From the NCBI GenBank assembly GCA_019419545.1, contig DXZT01000035.1, positions 1-64,000 of the forward strand: a DNA stretch of 64,000 nucleotides, in the 5' to 3' direction. Every line of letters starts with the position of its first letter. Positions within the stretch are counted from its first letter, which is position 1. The position numbers and the translations under genes were made by a program. Shown here piece after piece: positions 1 through 7,542 of the stretch. Under the pieces are notes generated by a model. It was not told the DNA's origin. It ran no database searches and saw only the letters and a list, made by a program, of their open reading frames with translations. The stretch is from Collinsella sp. (GTDB taxonomy: Bacteria; Actinomycetota; Coriobacteriia; Coriobacteriales; Coriobacteriaceae).

Positions 1-25
1 GTAACGCCTCGCGGTGACATCGTTT

Positions 26-187
26 TTATGTCAACCTTGGTCTAACAGAGCCAAATTTCTTCTTCTCGAAAGCCTTTTCCACAAACGAAATCTGCTCCGA
101 AATATGTTCATGTCTTCCGAGCAAGTCATGGAACCGTTCGATAAGAGCAGGGTCGAGATGTATCTGGAACGTCTTTTCGCAGTCCAT
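26..187 (-). CDS. small ORF downstream of hsdS (53 aa)
   Basis: A 53-residue reading frame starts with ATG two bases after the hsdS stop and ends at TAA, so it would be translationally coupled as the next gene of the restriction-modification operon. The N-terminal part (FQIHLDPALIERF) alternates hydrophobic and polar residues like the strand of a ribbon-helix-helix protein, followed by a basic tail. No known family is recognised. It may be a small accessory or antitoxin-like protein, or the 5' remnant of a longer gene. The next gene lies beyond the window edge. Confidence 0.45.
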   Translation of the reverse strand: MDCEKTFQIHLDPALIERFHDLLGRHEHISEQISFVEKAFEKKKFGSVRPRLT

Positions 188-189
188 CG

Positions 190-1386
190 CTACACCTCGA
201 TTTCCCCAGACATGAGCTTGGGAAGCAGGCGATCGCGTGCCTCGCGAGCGGCAGCGATACTTCGCTGAAGCATATTCACTTTTCCGACCATGGGAGATAC
301 GAAACTATTAAATTGATTCAACGCTCCAGAACTTGGCACAAGCACCCTGATCGAAGAAACGCGCTCGCGCGGCAACTCGGTTTGGCCAGTACTACCCGTA
401 TGAAGCGACTCGATAAACGATTCGTTAGCAAAGGCCCACTGCGCCAAATAGCTCGAGAGTTCAGGACTGGAAGCTCGGACGATGGTCACATGCGAATCGA
501 CCGTCATATCAATTGGATCAAACCAAACTTGAGCAGTACGGCCAAGCGAGCCCGTCCCCGTTGAGTTAATGAGGACATCGCCGCACTTAAGCATTTTCTG
601 CTCCGCAATGCTCTTACGCTCGCATCTCCTTGCGCAGGACAGGTCAACCAAGTTGCCCCTTACGCATCTTTGCCCTAGAACCAGGAAGTCAGAGGTCTCG
701 GAATATCTCGGCGTAATCCCGCGAGTAATCAATACTGACAGCTCGCCAAGTGTTGCCTTACACCACCCCTCAGGGAGACCATCGACGATAGGCGTGGTCT
801 CGTGGCCGGGGAACTTAAGGTCGATGAACCACTCCTTGTAGAGGCGCCGGGCGGCCTCTTCAAGGAGCTGGATCTGCCTGCGGCTGTTCTCGATCAGCTC
901 GTCATAAGCAGAGAGCACGTCAGCAATGCGATCTTGGGCCTCACGGTCAGGAAGCTCAATTACCAGGTTGCGAATAACCGGCATGTTGACGTGGGAGACA
1001 GTTGCTCCGTTTGAGTTGCTAAGCAGCGCATGTCTCTGCTTCGGAGCATTGAGGTAGTAGTTCAAGAATAGAGGGCTAACCTTCTCGGCGCTAGGACGAA
1101 TGAGAACGGTTCTTTGCCCGAGGCACACCTTCATGCCCTCTCTAATGATGCCAACATTGCCAGCAGGAGCCTCCCTGGCAAGTATCAAATCATTCGGGCG
1201 TGGAACGGCGCGGATATTTCGCCTATCGTATGCAGCCTTGGAAACTCGTTGAACACCCTCGAGATCGAGGTAGCCGACCCCGATGTTTGGAGTGCGAATA
1301 ATCGGATATCCCTCGCCCTCGTCAGGCTCTGTTGAATGTGGGCAATCGACGATCAGCTCACAGACATCATTTAGTTTGCAGCTCAT
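190..1386 (-). CDS. hsdS: type I restriction-modification specificity subunit S
   Basis: This 398-residue protein is the DNA-recognition subunit of a type I restriction-modification complex. It has the typical two-repeat plan: a first target recognition domain (about 1-150), a helical spacer containing ADVLSAYDELIENSRRQI, a second recognition domain (about 205-350) and a second helical spacer near the C-terminus with RDRLLPKLMSGEIEV. Both spacers end in the motif common to HsdS proteins. The start overlaps the hsdM stop by four bases, so the two are coupled. Full length for the family; recognition sequence cannot be predicted. Confidence 0.93.
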   Translation of the reverse strand: MSCKLNDVCELIVDCPHSTEPDEGEGYPIIRTPNIGVGYLDLEGVQRVSKAAYDRRNIRAVPRPNDLILAREAPAGNVGIIREGMKVCLGQRTVLIRPSAEKVSPLFLNYYLNAPKQRHALLSNSNGATVSHVNMPVIRNLVIELPDREAQDRIADVLSAYDELIENSRRQIQLLEEAARRLYKEWFIDLKFPGHETTPIVDGLPEGWCKATLGELSVLITRGITPRYSETSDFLVLGQRCVRGNLVDLSCARRCERKSIAEQKMLKCGDVLINSTGTGSLGRTAQVWFDPIDMTVDSHVTIVRASSPELSSYLAQWAFANESFIESLHTGSTGQTELPRERVSSIRVLVPSSGALNQFNSFVSPMVGKVNMLQRSIAAAREARDRLLPKLMSGEIEV

Positions 1387-3236
1387 AGCCCCAGCTCCTG
1401 GAAGTTGCGGTCGATAGTGGCCATGAGGTCGTTACCCCGCTTCTGCAGCTCCAGCAACTCCGAGTGAATCTCGACCATGCGCTCATGGAAGTCCACGCCG
1501 TCGTCCTCTACAGGAGGCACGCCCACGTAGGCACCCGGCGTCAGGCTCCAAGAGCTCTTCTCGGCAGGCTGGTCACCCTGAATCTCAGTACGCTTGGCCA
1601 CCTTGCACAGCCCCGGCACATCCGCGTACTCGCCCTCGCCGAACTTCTCGACAAGCCAGACGGCCTCGCCGATCTCTGTAGCGGCGGACTCCATCCGGGC
1701 CGTCACCTCAGCAAGGGCCTCACGGCGCTTCTTCTGCTCGCGCTTGGGCAGGGCATCGACTTCTGCCTTAGCGGCAGCTTTCTGAGCCTCAATGGCCGCC
1801 AGCATCACTTCGTGAGCAATGGCGAAATCCTCGACATCACCGATACCCAAGAGTTTCTCCGCCGCGTCACCGCCAAACAGCGACGCGACCTTGGCTGCAC
1901 GGCCCCTGTACGCCTCAATGAGGTCGTGGTACTTGCCCGTTTCGCCGCGATAGAGCCAGACGATGGCCGAGAGGTTCTTAAGTTGCCAAGGCGTCCACTC
2001 GTTAAGCGTCGTGGAGATGGCGGTGTGGTAGCGCTGGGCGTCGATGAACAGAACCTTGTCGTGCAGCGCCTCGGGCTTGCCTTTGTCGAAGAACCACAGC
2101 GTGCACGGTAGACTCTTGGTGTAGAAGAAGTTGTTGCCAACGTAGAGCATCACGTCCACGTGGCCGGTCTCCACGAGCTTGCGACGTTGGGCGCGCTCGG
2201 CGTTGGAATCGGTAGCGGAGGACGCCATGACAAAACCCGCGCGGCCCGTGTCCTTGAGGTAGGAGTAGAAGTAGTTAATCCAGAGATAGTTGGCACCGCT
2301 TGCGGACACTTCCTTCTTCTTGTTCGCCTTCGGTGTGCCAAGCGGCAGGCGACCGGCGTCCAGAGCCCTTGCGTGCTTCACCTTATCCACGTTAAAGGGC
2401 GGGTTGGCGGCCACAAAGTCACACTTGCCGTCGAGCGCGTGCGCGTCATTATAGAAGGTGTTGGCGTCATCGCCCGACTTGATGTTGCCCTGCATGCCGT
2501 GAACAGCCATGTTCATGAGGCAAAGCTTGGCGTTGTAGTCGACCTTCTCCTGACCGTAGAACATCATGGTCTCGGCGGGGTTGCCGCCCCGCTCGCGTAC
2601 GTAGTCACTGGCGGAGACGAACATGCCGCCCGAGCCGCAGGCGGGATCAAGCATCTTGCCACGCGAGGGCTCGATGACGTTCATGATCATGCGAACGAGC
2701 GACTTGGGCGTGAAGAAAACGCCGTCGTCGCTAGCCACCGCAGGAGCAAACTTGCCGAGAAAGTACTCATAGATGCGGCCGATAATATCATCGCCCTCCT
2801 CATCGAGGGCAGGGTTGTTAAAGACGCGGATGACGCTGCGCAACAGGTCATTGCCAAGCTCGGCGTAGGTGTCAGGAAGGACGCCCGCGAGCGAGGGGTT
2901 AATGGCAGCGATACTTGCCATGGCTTCGTTGACCGCCTTGCCGATGTCGGCACCGTCGGGCACGTTGAGCAAGTAGTCGTAGCGGGCCTCCTCGGGGATG
3001 AACATCGCGCCTTTGGCGGAGTAGTCCGCTGCCTGCTTGGGCGGTTTACGACCCGTGACAGCAGCACGCTCAGCTTCGATCTGCTCATCGGCGCGCTTGA
3101 AACGACCCCATGCATAGCGCAGGAAGATGAGGCCCAGAACCGGCATGCAGTACTGCTGGCTCGTCAGCTTGGAGTTGGCACGCAATTCGTCTGCCGCCTC
3201 CCAAAGCTCACTCTCGAGCTTGCGGATGTCTGCCAT
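1383..3236 (-). CDS. hsdM: type I restriction-modification methyltransferase subunit M
   Basis: This 617-residue N6-adenine methyltransferase is the modification subunit partnering HsdS. The N-terminal HsdM helical domain (about 5-160) is followed by the catalytic fold with the AdoMet-binding motif DPACGSG (197-203) and the catalytic motif NPPF (278-281). A charged helical stretch around 470-530 is probably coiled coil. The gene begins two bases after a small ribbon-helix-helix gene and overlaps hsdS, giving one operon. hsdR is not in the window and is presumed to lie beyond base 1. Confidence 0.95.
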   Translation of the reverse strand: MADIRKLESELWEAADELRANSKLTSQQYCMPVLGLIFLRYAWGRFKRADEQIEAERAAVTGRKPPKQAADYSAKGAMFIPEEARYDYLLNVPDGADIGKAVNEAMASIAAINPSLAGVLPDTYAELGNDLLRSVIRVFNNPALDEEGDDIIGRIYEYFLGKFAPAVASDDGVFFTPKSLVRMIMNVIEPSRGKMLDPACGSGGMFVSASDYVRERGGNPAETMMFYGQEKVDYNAKLCLMNMAVHGMQGNIKSGDDANTFYNDAHALDGKCDFVAANPPFNVDKVKHARALDAGRLPLGTPKANKKKEVSASGANYLWINYFYSYLKDTGRAGFVMASSATDSNAERAQRRKLVETGHVDVMLYVGNNFFYTKSLPCTLWFFDKGKPEALHDKVLFIDAQRYHTAISTTLNEWTPWQLKNLSAIVWLYRGETGKYHDLIEAYRGRAAKVASLFGGDAAEKLLGIGDVEDFAIAHEVMLAAIEAQKAAAKAEVDALPKREQKKRREALAEVTARMESAATEIGEAVWLVEKFGEGEYADVPGLCKVAKRTEIQGDQPAEKSSWSLTPGAYVGVPPVEDDGVDFHERMVEIHSELLELQKRGNDLMATIDRNFQELGL

Positions 3237-3238
3237 CG

Positions 3239-3445
3239 TTACTTCTCCTTCTTGGACAGGTACTCAATGAGGCTCGTCTTCACGAGGGACGTGAAGCTGA
3301 CGCCATTGAGAGCGGCCGCCTCCTTGGCGGCATCGCGCATGTTCTTGGGGATGCGGATGGTTACTGCTACGTTCTCGCCGTCCACGAGGAAGCTTCTGAG
3401 CTCGCTCGGAGTGGCTTCTCCGTCGATAAGGTCGGCGTACTTCAT
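3239..3445 (-). CDS. ribbon-helix-helix protein heading the hsd operon
   Basis: A 68-residue protein whose C-terminal half (VAVTIRIPKNMRDAAKEAA and following) reads as a beta strand plus two helices, as in RelB/DinJ or CopG-like ribbon-helix-helix DNA-binding proteins. The chosen ATG at 3445 has a GGAGG box seven bases upstream; a longer frame to 3574 lacks one. The stop lies two bases from the hsdM start. A dyad TTGCA-CGA-TGCAA at 3460-3472 just upstream is a plausible binding site. Probably an autoregulator of the restriction operon or an orphan antitoxin; function is inferred. Confidence 0.7.
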   Translation of the reverse strand: MKYADLIDGEATPSELRSFLVDGENVAVTIRIPKNMRDAAKEAAALNGVSFTSLVKTSLIEYLSKKEK

Positions 3446-3459
3446 GGGAACCTCCGCGA

Positions 3460-3472
3460 TTGCACGATGCAA
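3460..3472. promoter_or_regulatory. possible operator of the hsd operon
   Basis: The inverted repeat TTGCA-CGA-TGCAA lies 15 bases upstream of the start codon of the ribbon-helix-helix gene. On the minus strand a TAGAAT sequence (a possible -10) lies shortly upstream of it. Autoregulation by the first gene product is inferred from position only. Confidence 0.35.
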
Positions 3473-3938
3473 TACAAATCTGCTTACGATTCTAGCAAAG
3501 GGCGAAAGGGAAATAGCCGTCTGGTGCTGATAGGCAGACAATGTAATTGACTCGATAAAATGGAGCGGGACCATTATTTGCGCAGATTAAAGCGTATGTA
3601 GAAGAACGCAACGCAAAGCACAATGCAAAGCATAATAAAAGAACTGCATTGAGCGCGCAGTGACATGCGCGGCAATCGTTGAAGTTGAACCATAATGCAT
3701 CAATTGCGGTCCCCGAGATGTTGGGGGGCAGAGGGAAACCGCTTCAAGGCGTATGGCCCCATCTGGGCAAGCGAAGACAGTTGCTCAAAAGAAAGCTACT
3801 AGGATTGCACATAATAGCTTTCCGTTCAGATAATCTTGGACACGATTCAACGAGGGATGACGCCCGCTCTAGGAAAGCTTGCATCATCTCCTTATAATGC
3901 CTCATCAAGAAGTATCGGGTGTTTTGCAAGGCGAAAAA
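3473..3938. other. intergenic region between divergent hsd and abi genes
   Basis: About 465 bases between divergently oriented genes. Short repeats of GCAAAGCA occur near 3610-3635. A 72-residue plus-strand frame (3679-3897) shows no recognisable features and is probably spurious. The region presumably holds promoters for both flanking operons. Confidence 0.4.
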
Positions 3939-4766
3939 ATGGCTATGACCGAAATTGAAAAAGGGTTATTTCTCAGACTTTTCAACCGTGGCGGCTATGT
4001 TCTTAATTTCACAACAAGCTCCTTCGACACTTTTACTAAAAGCAGCATTGGCGTTGCGCTTTGCGCTCATTACGGCCTATCGAAAGGCAGATCTCTCACC
4101 AAGTACATCGAAGAAGAATCTGATGCGTACGGAACAAAGTTGCTATGCGACCTGTTTGATTACTATGAGGCACAGCCTGAATACGCCAGCGAAATGGATG
4201 GCACTTCCACAGCTCGCGACGCTAAGGACCATCATTTTCTTTATGAAAAGTGCAAGCCCGTTGCGAGGCGAGAACGAGCAGGCGTCTCCGTTCTCGCCCA
4301 ACGTGAGGAACTTGAGACCCATTTCACGAGCGACTACATGCGTCAACAAATCGATGCTCTCTTTTCATCACGAGAGACCAATCCAACTGAAGCAATTGGT
4401 AAGTCCAAGGAACTGATCGAAAGTTGTTGCAAAACAATCCTTGAAGAAAACAGCAGAGACTATGGGGGCAATTGGGGCGTATCGCAGCTTGTCAAGGAAA
4501 CGATGAAGTGCCTCGGCATTGAGACAGACGACATTAACGCCGACCTCCCGGCGGGAGGGACCATAAAGCGCATCCTCAGCAGCCTCGGCAACATCGCCGG
4601 CGGTATTGCCGAGCTGCGCAACCCATATGGAACAGGTCACGGCAAAGCCGACAGCTATAAAGGACTGACCATAAGACACGCAAAACTTGCTGTAGGAAGT
4701 TCGGCGACGCTAGTCGAATACCTCTGGGATGCCCATGAATGGCGCAAAGAACGCCAGCAAAGTTAA
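3939..4766 (+). CDS. Abi_C-domain (abortive infection C-terminal) protein
   Basis: A 275-residue protein. The C-terminal part (about 140-270) matches what I know of the Abi_C domain (PF14355): EAIGKSKELIESCCKTIL, then LVKETMKCLG and a helix-rich GGIAELRNPYGTGHGK segment. The N-terminal half is a separate helical region with no recognised motif. The start at 3939 follows an AAGGCG box; an upstream ATG at 3879 is in frame but lacks one. It sits beside a type I restriction system, consistent with a small defence cluster. Anti-phage activity is inferred from family only. Confidence 0.75.
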   Translation: MAMTEIEKGLFLRLFNRGGYVLNFTTSSFDTFTKSSIGVALCAHYGLSKGRSLTKYIEEESDAYGTKLLCDLFDYYEAQPEYASEMDGTSTARDAKDHHFLYEKCKPVARRERAGVSVLAQREELETHFTSDYMRQQIDALFSSRETNPTEAIGKSKELIESCCKTILEENSRDYGGNWGVSQLVKETMKCLGIETDDINADLPAGGTIKRILSSLGNIAGGIAELRNPYGTGHGKADSYKGLTIRHAKLAVGSSATLVEYLWDAHEWRKERQQS

Positions 4767-4972
4767 CCGACACAATCGGCTTCGAACTTACACAACTTCG
4801 TCAGCGCACTTACAACGGTAAGCAGATTTGCATCTTGCCACACATTAAGGGCAACGGTTTCAACCGCCGCGACCCATTCCGTCTGCACTTTTGTTTTGAC
4901 GACGAGGCAAAGCTGATCGTGATAGGCCACTGCGGAAGTCACTTACCGACGTCAGGAACTGCCAGTCAGTAA
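4739..4972 (+). CDS. small conserved-looking protein overlapping the abi gene
   Basis: A 77-residue frame starting inside the last codons of the Abi_C gene (28-base overlap, different frame). Its central part, with RLHFCFDDEAKLIVIGHCG and then SHLPTSGT, looks like a real beta-rich domain: it resembles short hypothetical proteins that end in a GHxGxHLPT-type motif. Such partners often sit next to abortive-infection or ATPase genes, but I cannot name the family. The overlap suggests translational coupling. Confidence 0.55.
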   Translation: MAQRTPAKLTDTIGFELTQLRQRTYNGKQICILPHIKGNGFNRRDPFRLHFCFDDEAKLIVIGHCGSHLPTSGTASQ

Positions 4973-5005
4973 GGCGCCGCGCCAGCATGGGCGGAGGGTG
5001 CCCCC

Positions 5006-5740
5006 CTACCTCCCCTCCGCCTTCAGCTTCAGCAGCAGGTCACCCAGCTCGGGGCACTTGCTAGAAAGGCGCGTCTGGGCTCGCTCGCCCATCCCCCACC
5101 GCTGGCGGATTTCCTGGGCGCACGGGCTCACGTGGTAGTCCCCGTCCATCACCTGCTTGAGCAGCTTGGCGGTTACGCGCGCATCGGCCAGAGCGCTGTG
5201 GGCGTGACCCGTCGACTCGTCGAACTCGATGCCAAACCACGTCGCCGCGTCACTCAAAGAGACGCACCCGTGGCTGCCCACATCCATAATCGAGGTGTAA
5301 AACGCCTGCAGGTCGGCCCAGTCCGTAGGAAAGGCGGAAAGGTCAATACGCTTTGCCTGGCACTCGGTCAAAAGCTGTCGACGGTCCGCCCCGCTCCAAC
5401 AGACCACCTGGGCGGAGTAGCGACCGATCCAATCGCTGAGCCTTTTGATCACCACATAGAGCGGATCGGCCATCGCGGTATCCACGGCCGATATCCCTGT
5501 GAGCTCGCGGACGGGAAACGCAACGCCTTCGGTAAATTCCGTCTGAACAAACTGCGAGAACTCGCCCATCACGTTGCCGTGGTAATCGAGCTTGACGGCG
5601 CCGACCTCGATAATCTCATTGCGCAGTCCACGGCGCTGGCGCTGCTTTGGCACCGGCGCAAACTCAAAGTCCAACACGATCTGGCGCGCAAAGTTCGTCG
5701 TATCGATAGCCGAGATACCCGGCGTCTTTTTGTCTGGCAC
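5006..5740 (-). CDS. DnaQ-like 3'-5' exonuclease
   Basis: A 244-residue protein with the DEDDh exonuclease fold. The ExoI motif is D24-F-E26, and the ExoIII motif is HSALADA with H181 and D186. Between them is a segment (VRELTGISAVD) typical of the family. Members include DnaQ epsilon, KapD-like and ERI-like nucleases; this one stands alone with no polymerase partner. It likely degrades single-stranded DNA or RNA 3' ends in the cytoplasm. The region downstream is empty. Confidence 0.85.
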   Translation of the reverse strand: MPDKKTPGISAIDTTNFARQIVLDFEFAPVPKQRQRRGLRNEIIEVGAVKLDYHGNVMGEFSQFVQTEFTEGVAFPVRELTGISAVDTAMADPLYVVIKRLSDWIGRYSAQVVCWSGADRRQLLTECQAKRIDLSAFPTDWADLQAFYTSIMDVGSHGCVSLSDAATWFGIEFDESTGHAHSALADARVTAKLLKQVMDGDYHVSPCAQEIRQRWGMGERAQTRLSSKCPELGDLLLKLKAEGR

Positions 5741-5823
5741 GGTGAGGGCCTTTCTCCGTTGCTTGCCGCTTGCTACATAGGCGGCTACATTGCCGTAAGG
5801 ATAGACGCCCGCGCGGACATGAA

Positions 5824-5949
5824 ATGACCGATCTGATTGATTTCGTGAAGCTCCTGACCGCTCTGGTCTCGCTCCTCACGGCGCTTATCGGACTTACCGA
5901 GGCACTCAAGCAGCGTACGAAGCATAAAAAGAGGGGTCGACGCCGCTAA
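5824..5949 (+). CDS. candidate small hydrophobic peptide (41 aa), toxin-like
   Basis: A 41-residue frame: short N-terminus, a leucine-rich membrane-spanning segment of about 20 residues, then a strongly basic tail (KQRTKHKKRGRRR). The stop codon lies inside the loop of a hairpin with arms AGGGGTC (5932-5938) and GACCCCT (5956-5962). Size, topology and the hairpin at the stop resemble small type I toxins such as Fst or TxpA-like peptides. There is no clear ribosome binding site, so this is a candidate only. Confidence 0.35.
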   Translation: MTDLIDFVKLLTALVSLLTALIGLTEALKQRTKHKKRGRRR

Positions 5950-5962
5950 GGCGATGACCCCT
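5932..5962 (+). terminator. hairpin at the end of the 41-aa frame
   Basis: Seven-bp outer stem AGGGGTC/GACCCCT with an inner CGCC/GGCG stem. There is no clear T run on the plus side, so it may be a weak terminator or a structural element. Confidence 0.4.
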
Positions 5963-6088
5963 TAATCCAAGCAACGGCGCTGCCCAGCTCTTCACTACTT
6001 GGGCTGCCGTCGACCTTATTTTACCCACGGGCGCCGGGTTTACCAAATGGATTTTCGGTAAAGGAAGCACGGCACGCCCGCAAAAACA

Positions 6089-6741
6089 CTACGCCCCAAG
6101 TGCCGCCATGGGGATCACCGCCACGCCGTCGTCGCGTGTGTAGGCAATGCTCCCCTTTCCAACCACAACCGCCAAAAACGCCGGTGCGGCATTCTGGGCG
6201 GCAGGATTGGAGAGCACTTTCCTCTCCAGCGCCTTGAGATTTCTCGCTCCATCGTCTGCCTTCGCATCGCTCAGCTTGACCTCGATGGCTCCCCAGCGCC
6301 CGTCGTGCTCAACGACCGGATCGACCTCAAGGCCCTTCTCATCTCGGAAATAATGGACACTGTTGTCGACACCGCCATAGGTGGAAAGGAACACGCGCAC
6401 GTCGCGCAGAACGAGGTTCTCAAAGAGCATCCCCAGCGTTTGCATATCGCCAAGCAGCCGCTCAGGGGTAGCCCCCAGCAACGCCGCCGCAAGTGACGGG
6501 TCGCAGAAGTAGCGCTTGGGGCGCACGCGAACGCGGGCCTTCGAGCGCATGGGCGGCTCCCATCCACACGGGTCCTCGGTCAGCTTGAGCCTGTTGAAGA
6601 GATCCAGGTACGCAGCGATGGTCCTCTCGTCGGGGCCCGCCTCACCGTACGAGGCGTCCTTTATGAGCGTCTTGTACGTGACAGCCTGGCTCTCGTTCAG
6701 GGCAAGAGCTCGCAAAAGGCCGTGTGCAAGCTCGGGCGATC
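6089..6741 (-). pseudogene. 5'-truncated DUF4143 ATPase fragment
   Basis: The frame encodes the C-terminal DUF4143 half of an AAA-family ATPase (about 400 residues when complete): FENLVLRDVRVFLS, DNSVHYFRDEKGLEVDPVVE and GAIEVKLSDAKADDGARNL are typical of its nuclease-like domain. The P-loop half is missing. In-frame homology-like sequence (ELAHGLLRALALNES) continues upstream of the nominal TTG start at 6715 as far as a TGA at 6740-6742, so the gene was cut there. A 23-bp tandem repeat begins immediately beyond. Best read as a remnant, although a short protein could still be made. Confidence 0.75.
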
Positions 6742-6757
6742 ATGCGATATACGAAAT

Positions 6758-6854
6758 TACGCCATTCTCAATGCGGATTTTACGCTACTTCCAATGTAGT
6801 TTTTACGCCGTTGCGGATGTAGTTTTTACGCTATGTTCATTGAAGGTTTTACGC
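6758..6854. repeat. tandem array with a 23-bp period
   Basis: TACGC recurs at 6758, 6781, 6804, 6827 and 6850, exactly 23 bases apart each time. Units have the form TACGC-N8-10-ATG-N-RG-TTT with diverged middles. The period is not a multiple of three, so it is not a peptide repeat. It abuts the break point of the DUF4143 remnant. Confidence 0.8.
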
Positions 6855-6960
6855 TTGGCATCCTTAGCGCGACGCTCGCTCAACCCCTGACCACCGGATT
6901 GCCCGAATTCCGGGATGCTGCCTCCGCTCCAAACAAAAGGCCCCGACTCGCGATGAGCTG

Positions 6961-6992
6961 CCTCCCATTTCTTGAACATTAGAAATGGGAGG
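6961..6992. repeat. perfect 12-bp hairpin in register with the dyad array
   Basis: CCTCCCATTTCT and AGAAATGGGAGG form a perfect stem with an 8-base loop. The TTTCC that follows at 6994-6998 falls in phase (62 bases) with the next array of GGAAA...TTTCC dyads. Confidence 0.7.
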
Positions 6993-7014
6993 CTTTCCAC
7001 CCCATGCCTCTATC

Positions 7015-7246
7015 GGAAACGGCATCCCGTCCTGAGCATCGAATCCGGGACGTAGTTTCCGCATGCGGCTTCGTTAGGAAAGCATGTTCCACTCTGAGCG
7101 CTCATTCCGGGGTGCAATTTCCGCCAGAGACGCCGCCGGGAAAGCGCATCCCGGTTTGGAGCCGAAATCTGGGATGTAGTTTCCGCTTGAAGGGCGATCC
7201 GGAAAGCGCGTCCCATTCCGAGTGGCAATTCCGGGTCACAGTTTCC
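7015..7246. repeat. dyad repeat array 1 (four 46-bp units, 62-bp period)
   Basis: Units begin with GGAAA at 7015, 7077, 7139 and 7201 and end with TTTCC at 7060, 7122, 7184 and 7246, so each is exactly 46 bp. Inside, both arms carry GCRTCCC-like and GGGAYGY-like blocks, giving an imperfect dyad with a variable centre. Spacers are 16 bp. The same family recurs at 8608-9023, on the other side of the AbiEi-like gene. Confidence 0.9.
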
Positions 7247-7542
7247 GCAGATACAAGGCGACAGTCCGCCGCCCTTATCACATGCCTTCAAATATGCGAT
7301 CCAGAAACACAAAACAGCAGATAGAATGCTCTTTTTCAAAAAGTACACGTCCCGAAACTTACCAAGACTTCATATCCAGCCACCGTTCACGGTCGCCGAT
7401 TACCGCCCACCGATTCAAACAAGAAATATGTCGCCAAAAGCAGGTCATCTACCTGCATGGTTAGATTTTGGTCAGCTTTTGGTCAGCTGAGCGGCAAGTT
7501 CCAGCTGATACGTTTTTGCTACCAAAAAGGAGGCGGTAGCTC
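7247..7542. other. upstream region of the AbiEi-like gene
   Basis: About 295 bases without a gene. Near the 3' end TTTTGGTCAGC occurs twice in direct tandem (7466-7476 and 7477-7487), about 55 bases before the start codon. The ribosome binding site AAGGAGG is at 7528-7534. The tandem repeat may be an operator; nothing else is recognised. Confidence 0.5.
7466..7487 (+). promoter_or_regulatory. tandem 11-bp repeat, candidate operator
   Basis: Two adjacent perfect copies of TTTTGGTCAGC upstream of the AbiEi-like gene. AbiEi antitoxins are known to bind repeats in their own promoters, so autoregulation is plausible but unproven here. Confidence 0.4.
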
